A DNA stretch of 64,000 bases from Gymnopus androsaceus JB14 (lineage: Eukaryota; Basidiomycota; Agaricomycetes; Agaricales; Omphalotaceae): NCBI GenBank assembly GCA_009733575.1, contig ML769427.1, forward strand, positions 62,001 to 126,000. Reading direction: 5' to 3'. The position numbers were made by a program, and so were the translations under genes. Below are positions 57,883 through 64,000 of the stretch, one piece after another. The notes under the pieces were generated by a model. That model worked only from the letters and a program-made list of their open reading frames with translations. It made no database searches and was not told the DNA's origin. The first letter of the stretch is position 1. Each line of letters opens with the position of its first letter.

Positions 57883-59118
57883 ATGACGCCCTCGACTCCG
57901 CTTCGAATTGCTGTTGTTCAGTTTGCACCCAAGGTTCATATAGATCATTTATACGATGGCCTAGAATCCAACTAGTCTGCCCAAGTTAGGCCAGGTCCAA
58001 GCCAATTTGGCGAGAGCAAGAGAGCTTAGCGGCAAGTACGTTTACAAACCGTACATTTCCTTCAAACTGTTGATTTTTCCCCGTCAGATTGCAACCCAGA
58101 TCCTTAGATTTAGTCTGCTTTCCGGAGATGTTTATGTCTGGTGAATCTCTCTCTGCACATCACTGGTCTGAATCTAATGTCTTGGAACGAGGCTACAACT
58201 TTGAGAACGCGCAAGCAATTTATCCTCATCTCGAACTTCCGAAGACAGGACCCACCTCCCAGTTTTGTTCAGAATTAGCTGAACGCCTGAAATGTTATGT
58301 ATTCGCTGGATATCCCGAACGACTTGTTGGCGACGAAGCTGAATCATCTGAAGAGCCAGAAGTGGATGCCAAAACTGAAACGCCATCGGAGACTCGGTTA
58401 GTAGGTGCGAATAGCGCGGTGCTGTACAGCCCTGAGGGAGAGTGGATCGGGCACTATCGAAAGACGAACCTGTTCGAGACGGACAAGACATGGGCGAAGG
58501 CAGGTGAATACCCACTTTATCAGTTCCTGATAGATCGTGCACCCTTACTCTACTTCTCTCTACCAGGAACCGGCTTTGCTACATTCCATCTTCCATCTCC
58601 TTTACACACTGTCTGCTTTGGTATCTGCAATGATCTCAATCCCGCTACGTCGGACCCGTGGACTGTTGAGGACGGCCCGTATGAGATTGCGGATTATGCG
58701 CTCTCACAGAATTCAGACATTTTAATCCTTATCAACGCGTGGCTAGACTCGAGAAATGAGGAGGAAGAGGACAACGATTGGCATACTCTCAATTACTGGG
58801 CGGCACGCTTACGGCCTCTTTGGGTTAAGGATACCTCGGAAAGTTCAGACAAGTCCAGTGAAGAAGAGGATGGGGAGGCAGAGGATGGCGTAGACAAAAA
58901 GGAAATTATAGTAGGGGTATGCAATAGGACTGGCGAAGAGAATGGTAACTAGGTTCCTGCCAGTATTTCGATTTACTAACTCTGATGGCGTCCTAGGAAA
59001 AGCCTTTGCAGGATCTTCAGCAATTTACAGCATGCGCAAAGGTAGTGGCCGGCCCAAACTTTTGGATATGATGGGTCGGAAGGAGGAGGGCTTACGCGTC
59101 TGGAACCTTCTTATCTAG
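57883..59118 (+). CDS. NTA1: Protein N-terminal amidase (NTA1-like), carbon-nitrogen hydrolase
   Basis: This enzyme deamidates N-terminal Asn and Gln of proteins, feeding them to the Arg/N-degron pathway. It starts MTPSTPLRIAVVQFAPK. An intron follows, then VQANLARARELSG|LQPRSLD. The nitrilase-fold catalytic triad is visible: Glu in DLVCFPEMF, Lys in GHYRKTNLFETD and Cys in VCFGICNDLNP. Other family blocks are CYVFAGYPERL, ANSAVLYSPEGEWIG, PYEIADYALSQNSDILILIN and DWHTLNYWAARLRPL. Two acidic inserts (ESSEEPEVDAKTE, SSEEEDGEAEDGVDKK) are unusual but typical of fungal orthologues. The terminal exon reads KAFAGSSAIYSMRKGSGRPK and ends VWNLLI-stop. The length of about 350 residues suits the family. 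Confidence 0.9.
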
Positions 59119-59576
59119 GAGAATTTAAAAGTAGAAGTACGTGTTTCTGCCTGTGTTATATGCAAGCTCCTAAGATCTTCAACAGTAGAATTATGATCGT
59201 TGTTGCTTGTAACGTATGGACAACTATCAATTGCCTTATTCGGGTGAAAATAGCTTGCTTGGACATGGTAATCACGCTGAGAGTTCAGTTCATTGTTCGA
59301 TTTCTTTGTGGACGCGATCAACAAGCATTGCCTCCTCGTGTTCGTCCTCCCATTATTCTTTACGCTATTCCGCGCCTAAAGTGGCAATATTGGCTAGCCC
59401 GTTCCTTTGTTTCTTCCTGAACATATATAAAGGCTCACCATCCTACTCATTCCCCTACGCACTCCCTCCCTTACGCGGTACTCGCGAGCCTGAGCTTCAG
59501 CGTAGTTGGTTTGGGTTTCTTCAGCACTCTCTATCGCGTCGCTTCCCTTCCTTTGTTCTTTTGCTGGGTTCAAAAT

Positions 59577-59778
59577 GTACTCTCGTAGTCGCGGTCCTTC
59601 GGTCACTACTGAGGAGTGGAAGCCAGGACGTTGGTACTATGTCGATGAAGACGTTGTGGTCTGGGAGAGGAACACAGATGGTTCGGCCTTTGGAATGGCC
59701 ATCTACCGCTGCTTGATAGATCGTAAACAACTCTTTTGCTCGCCGTCCGTGTGGTATATTGATTCTGTGTCTTCTTAG
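59577..59778 (+). CDS. Small hypothetical protein, about 66 residues
   Basis: It starts MYSRSRGPSVTTEEWKPGRW, continues YYVDEDVVVWERNTDGSAFG, and ends VWYIDSVSS-stop. The upstream region (59400-59576) is pyrimidine-rich with 'atatataaaggc' at about 59425, a plausible TATA box, so this looks like a real short gene. The function is unknown. The last about 20 codons may lie beyond an unrecognised intron. Confidence 0.4.
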
Positions 59779-60781
59779 ATGAAAGTATGATGCGCCGGAT
59801 GGTATAGTCAATTGAAATCCTCTAAAGGTTATATGAAAATTAATCAAGCTTGTAGCCCGTCCGAAGCTCAACCTCAAAATACTGGGTCTGTGTACGGTGG
59901 GCCCCCTCACGAAATAATACACAAAGATACTGAATACACTTTTGGTACGTGCTCATCCTTTAATTTCGTCCTTTGGTCAAGCTGAGCCCATGGCACAGAT
60001 ATCTTACGACTAGCATCTTATTTATCGCAACTTTTTTTCCCCCCACTTTTTAGAGGTCGGGCTTCAGCAGTAAACTAATTTATTCGAGTCCTGTGGTTTC
60101 TTTTACGATTTAGATGACGAATATATATATAGAGTGATGCAGGCATCGTGCATCCCGTCTTGTGCAGCTTTATTCTCCACTCGAGTAACTTGCGAAAGTT
60201 TCGGCGCACTCGCACCTTCTGGCTTGAACGAGGAAGACATAGCCATTCTGGCTCCACTGGCTCCGAGGACAAATTGGTTTCCTACTTCAAAGAACTTCTA
60301 TATTGCTAGCTAGCCATAGCAAGTTCTTGTGAAGTCAGGCACGGAGCAGATATCTCGTGTTGCGCACTACACCGAAGACTGAACATTTTCCAATCTTCAC
60401 ACTACTCCTATGCCGAAATCCTTCCATTCCAATGGTAGTACATACCTACATACGTGCATTTCAAGGAATAAACTTCTGTGAAATCACAAAATGGTATATA
60501 CTGGCCTAAGGCCAGTTGGGGAGTTTCCTCTCTATGATACATTTGGCGTTTGGCATGACGGAGAAAAAGTAGAGAATGACAGCGACAAAATGTAAGTATA
60601 TGTACTTGAACTCCCAGAGTGCAGTGAAAGATAGTGGAACGAAGATGACGTGACGGTAGCTGGTAGAAGAATTGGAATGTCGATGAGAACTGATACCGAG
60701 ATAAGCGCCTGCGCATTCGGGTCTAGAAAAATGCGTATCAGTTGAGAGGATGATTAGCCAGGAAGAGAGGGATTTACTCAC
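59779..60781. other. Intergenic region
   Basis: It is the 3' flank of the MAPKK gene on the right. Short minus-strand hydrophobic frames (60408-60781) overlap its 3' end and look like chance frames. No gene is recognised. Confidence 0.45.
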
Positions 60782-62411
60782 TCAGAACGTGCTTGCCCAT
60801 GCCTCGACATCGACTGGTGTAGCTTTCGCTCGCTCTATCCAAGGGAAATTCTGTAGGCGTAATGTCAACGATTCGTCAACTCATGACAACATACAAGCGA
60901 CCCACCAACAACTCTTTCGGCGTCTTCCTCGCGTCAGGGTCTTTCAGCAGACATCCGTCCACAAAAGTCTCAGCCTCGACAGGAAATCGCCCTTCCGGAG
61001 TGAGTTTTGGTGCGGGCTCGTTCACGATATGCTGTAGAAGCTCCAAGATACTCATAGTCATTCCACCGCCCTGCAAACTAACGCCCTTGCTCTTCCGCTT
61101 GTCCTTTTTTGCTGATGCATCTTTTGCTGGTTTCTTCCGCACGGGAAGAGATAAAGCGGCAATGGATCCCATAGATCCCGGTCTAGCAGGGGAAAGGGTA
61201 CCTTCCAAGTCTGATAAATCGGAATCGTCTGATACAGATTCAGAGAAGGGAAAGCGCCCAAGCGCCATTTCGATGAGAGAAATGCCCAATGACCACACGT
61301 CCGACTTGACAGTATACTGAGCACCCTGTATCCGTTCGGGCTGTGTATTTCAAAAACAATCAGCTTGCATCAATGGAAAGCAAAAAAAACGCGCGTACGC
61401 TCATGTACGTTGAAGTACCAACAAATGTGTCAGCGATCGAGTTGATGAGCTCGCCTGAGACGCCAAAGTCGCATATCTTAATTTCTCCCTTTGAATTGCA
61501 GAGGATATTCGAGGGTTTGATGTCTGGTTGCAAGGAGAGAGGGAATAATCAGATCTCGAATCATGGTAAACGATGAAGGCAAGAGGGTGTTTATAGAAGT
61601 TAAACTGACCACGGTGAATGATACGATGAACATCGTACAGATATGTCAGCCCTTCTAGCACAGAAAGCGCAACCTGAGCAACGATGTCGATATCAATAGC
61701 GCCTATTTTCTTGTAAATTCCGTCCAGCGATCCCTTGTCCATGTATTCCATGCAGATACAGATGTTTGGATCGGCAAGGTAAGCACCATGAAAGGAGACG
61801 ATATACCGCGAATTACAGTCGTGCATGATATGCAATTCACGGAGGATCTGTTTCCTCACGGAGGGTTTAGCATCAATAAGGACAATCTGTGAAGAGATGA
61901 CTACGCGTTAATCGGCAATTATTTCGAGAAAGAGACTGAGAATACGAACCTTTTTGGCCATTATTGTGCCTGTGGGCATGTGTTCAGCCATCTTTACGCT
62001 ACCGCCGTTGCCCTGCCCAAGCTCCCGCAGGTCTTTGAGATCCTCATTCCGCAGATCAAACTTGACTTCAGCATTCAAATCGAGGCTAGCCAAAGTGTTG
62101 GAAAGTGCTGTATGATATGTATTCCGCTTGTTTGTAGATAATGAAGCGGTATTTGGAGCTGAAGTTGAGTTGGACTGAACAGTAAGAAGATTTCCATCAT
62201 CTATAGTGGCGGAAGTTGTGCTAGGAGGAAGCTTTGGAGCTTTTAAAGTCATCGGTGGGGGTCTCTTTTTCCCACTAGCTGGCGGAGCTTGTCGTGTTGG
62301 GATTGGCTGCGCTGCGGGATCTGCAACGGTCGGAGAGACTGGAGATGCCGGAGGAGCAGTGGCCAGCTGAAGAGCTTTGAAGTTTCTCTTCTTTCGAATT
62401 GGGGTTGCCAT
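60782..62411 (-). CDS. MAP kinase kinase (STE7/Fuz7 type)
   Basis: This dual-specificity kinase acts in the pheromone/filamentation-type MAPK cascade. It starts [20 protein letters not shown]. The [11 protein letters not shown] segment is a good MAPK-docking (D) motif. A proline-rich part follows. The kinase domain has [20 protein letters not shown] (G-loop, about 129-140), MAKK as the catalytic Lys, [36 protein letters not shown], and [20 protein letters not shown]. The S-x-A-x-T of the activation loop provides the two phosphorylation sites. [21 protein letters not shown] comes next. An insert of about 65 residues ([20 protein letters not shown], then [18 protein letters not shown]) follows GRFPF, as in Ste7 relatives. 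The end is [25 protein letters not shown]|..[11 protein letters not shown] and EAWASTF-stop. Six introns were bridged by eye. The assignment to the Ste7 branch rather than Mkk1 or Pbs2 is by overall look. Confidence 0.92.
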
Positions 62412-64000
62412 TGCGGTCACGGCTAGATGGAACGAAAGAGAGATTGTGCGGAGGAACACGATGTGTGACTCACTGAAAATTCTGGCGTGACACTGTGGGA
62501 ATTGGAATGTATCAGTCATCTTTAATACCATCTATACGCCATTTCGGCTCATTTCGGCCTTTCTGCCAACTTATACGTGCCTTTCCTTATAAGCCCTTTC
62601 ATGTTGCAAAAATGTCCAGTCACCAGTCAAACCTAGAGCAATGCTCAGGGCTCGCATCGTCAAGACAGCGTCTGACACCCGTTAATAATAATGGATGCCG
62701 CAATGGACTCGGACTCGGACACGGTGGGTTTATAAGGGAGCAAAATTCTTCTTTTCATTCATCTCTGATCATCTTCGCCATTTGCCATCCGTATGTGGCA
62801 TGCTACATCCATAGAACTCCAAAGAGCTCCAAAGTCTCCATCCGGGCTTCCAAGCCAGGTACAAGGTTGTTTCCATATCTGGCGACGTACATATGAATAG
62901 ACCGCATCTTACACCAGCATCTGCGTTGCGACAATTATTTCTATTGCGCTACTTCCATAGCTGGTTAGATTATTCCATTTCGATCCCAGCTCTTTCATGA
63001 TAATCCTTGATGGTTTCGTGACGGTCTTTATTCCGTAAGCACTTCACGACAGAAAAATAGGCTGGCAGTGGAAGGATGAATGCTGTGGGTCTTGCAGCTG
63101 TTTCAAAAAAGTGACGCAAGCCTGGGTAAATTGAATGGAACGGGAGTAGGATTTGAAGTGGCCTCTGTTTTCCGAAACAACTGGCCCTAACATAGGATAG
63201 GATATGAATTATAATGGCCAAGGTCCGTTTCCGAGCAACCTATGTATACTACGTCAGTCAGGATCGGTCGGGATTCAAGCTATGTAGTCGGTGACCCCAA
63301 ACTGCGTCACGGAACATCTCTCTCTCAGCTTCCAAATATCGCTCTACGGAACCCTCTTCTGCGGAGAGAAATTTTCGCCTTCGATTATTTAATTTACAGA
63401 AATATGTGGCAAAAATACAGGAAAACAAAACAGTCGTTGTGATAACCATCAGACTACTACTAGTTTGTTCAAGCCTCCTTGGTGGTCTTCGGTCACTCGG
63501 ATACTGCTATTAAATCTTTCTCAGGAAATAACGGTCACCACCGTCAAGCTTATTCCTGGCACCGCACATTTAATTTATAAGTGGAAGTCTGATTTCGAAC
63601 TGGTAAACTTTTTTTTTTTGTTACGCTTACATTTTTTCAAGCTAAGACTCTGTACACTAGTGTAGAGAGCAGTAAGCAGTTAGACTGGACTGTGAGGTCC
63701 AAAATCTTACGAACGAAAGCAAGGTCCTCGAAGCAGCGACTAAAACGACTTTAGGGATCAGGAATCAGGATGGGATATCCCGACCTTGTCTTCGAGTATA
63801 GAGTGCTCTGTGATGTCCTTGACATCAAAATTATTCAAAGTACTTTGGCCGGTCAGTACTCTTCGAGAATTGATCGAATTATCAAGAGTTTCTTCAAGAA
63901 ACTGGAATTCATTCAGGAATCATCTGTCTGATTTTGATACTTACGGTTCTGATTATTTAGACGAGTACTCGGAGGACGAGTAAGAAAAAGGCCGCCGCTG
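62412..64000. other. Intergenic region to window end
   Basis: It holds the MAPKK promoter on the left. Several short frames occur, the longest 133 codons on plus at 62495-62896. A small plus frame of 53 codons near 63770 starts MGYPDLVFEYRVLCDVLDIK. None is supported by splicing or family resemblance. A poly-T run lies near 63610. Confidence 0.4.

Overview
The window is nuclear DNA of a basidiomycete fungus, most likely a mushroom-forming agaricomycete. The coding regions are cut by many 45-70 base introns with GT/AG ends and CTAAC/CTAAT-like branch points. The gene families fit this group: an NWD2-type C2-NACHT-WD40 NLR, a GH71 alpha-1,3-glucanase, a STE7/Fuz7-type MAPKK, a Zn2Cys6 regulator and a MYND/MSS51-type protein. 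All gene models were spliced by eye, so exon boundaries are approximate unless a junction is described.

Left third (1-14 kb). This part is rearranged and repeat-rich. A block of about 0.94 kb occurs twice (2-938 and 12262-13212). Two truncated GH27 alpha-galactosidase copies, also related to each other, lie between the blocks (1030-1411 and 10133-11021). Among them are a large Cys-rich multi-zinc-ribbon protein (1863-5604), an unrecognised serine/proline-rich protein (5975-7830) and two poorly resolved gene remnants (about 8.0-9.8 kb). A long foldback (MITE-like) element with 'cttcag..ggctgaag' ends sits at 13346-13991.

Middle (14-34 kb). This is gene-poor. It holds a PRX5/AHP1-type peroxiredoxin (14519-15389), a stand-alone copy of the N-terminal domain of Bck1/Ste11-like MAPKKKs without a kinase (17976-18554), a two-finger GATA factor (21299-22480), a small two-exon gene (24991-25345), the large NLR (25525-29895) and an F-box pseudogene (about 31880-32290). 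Intergenic stretches reach 2.5 kb.

Right half (34-64 kb). This is gene-dense. In order it holds AMP deaminase (minus), an intronless CK1-family kinase with a single-base frameshift (plus), two divergently transcribed genes that share a C-terminal motif (minus and plus), an unknown 265-residue nuclear-looking protein (minus), a secreted GH71 glucanase (plus), a double-MYND MSS51-type protein (minus), a DHA1-type MFS transporter (minus), a Zn2Cys6 transcription factor (plus), an NTA1-type N-terminal amidase (plus), a tiny gene (plus) and a MAPKK with a MAPK-docking motif (minus).

No biosynthetic cluster, CRISPR array or virus-like element is visible. The most unusual items are the orphan MAPKKK regulatory domain, the C2-NLR, the multi-zinc-ribbon protein, the split and duplicated GH27/R1 arrangement, the foldback element, the CK1 frameshift and the divergent paralogue pair.
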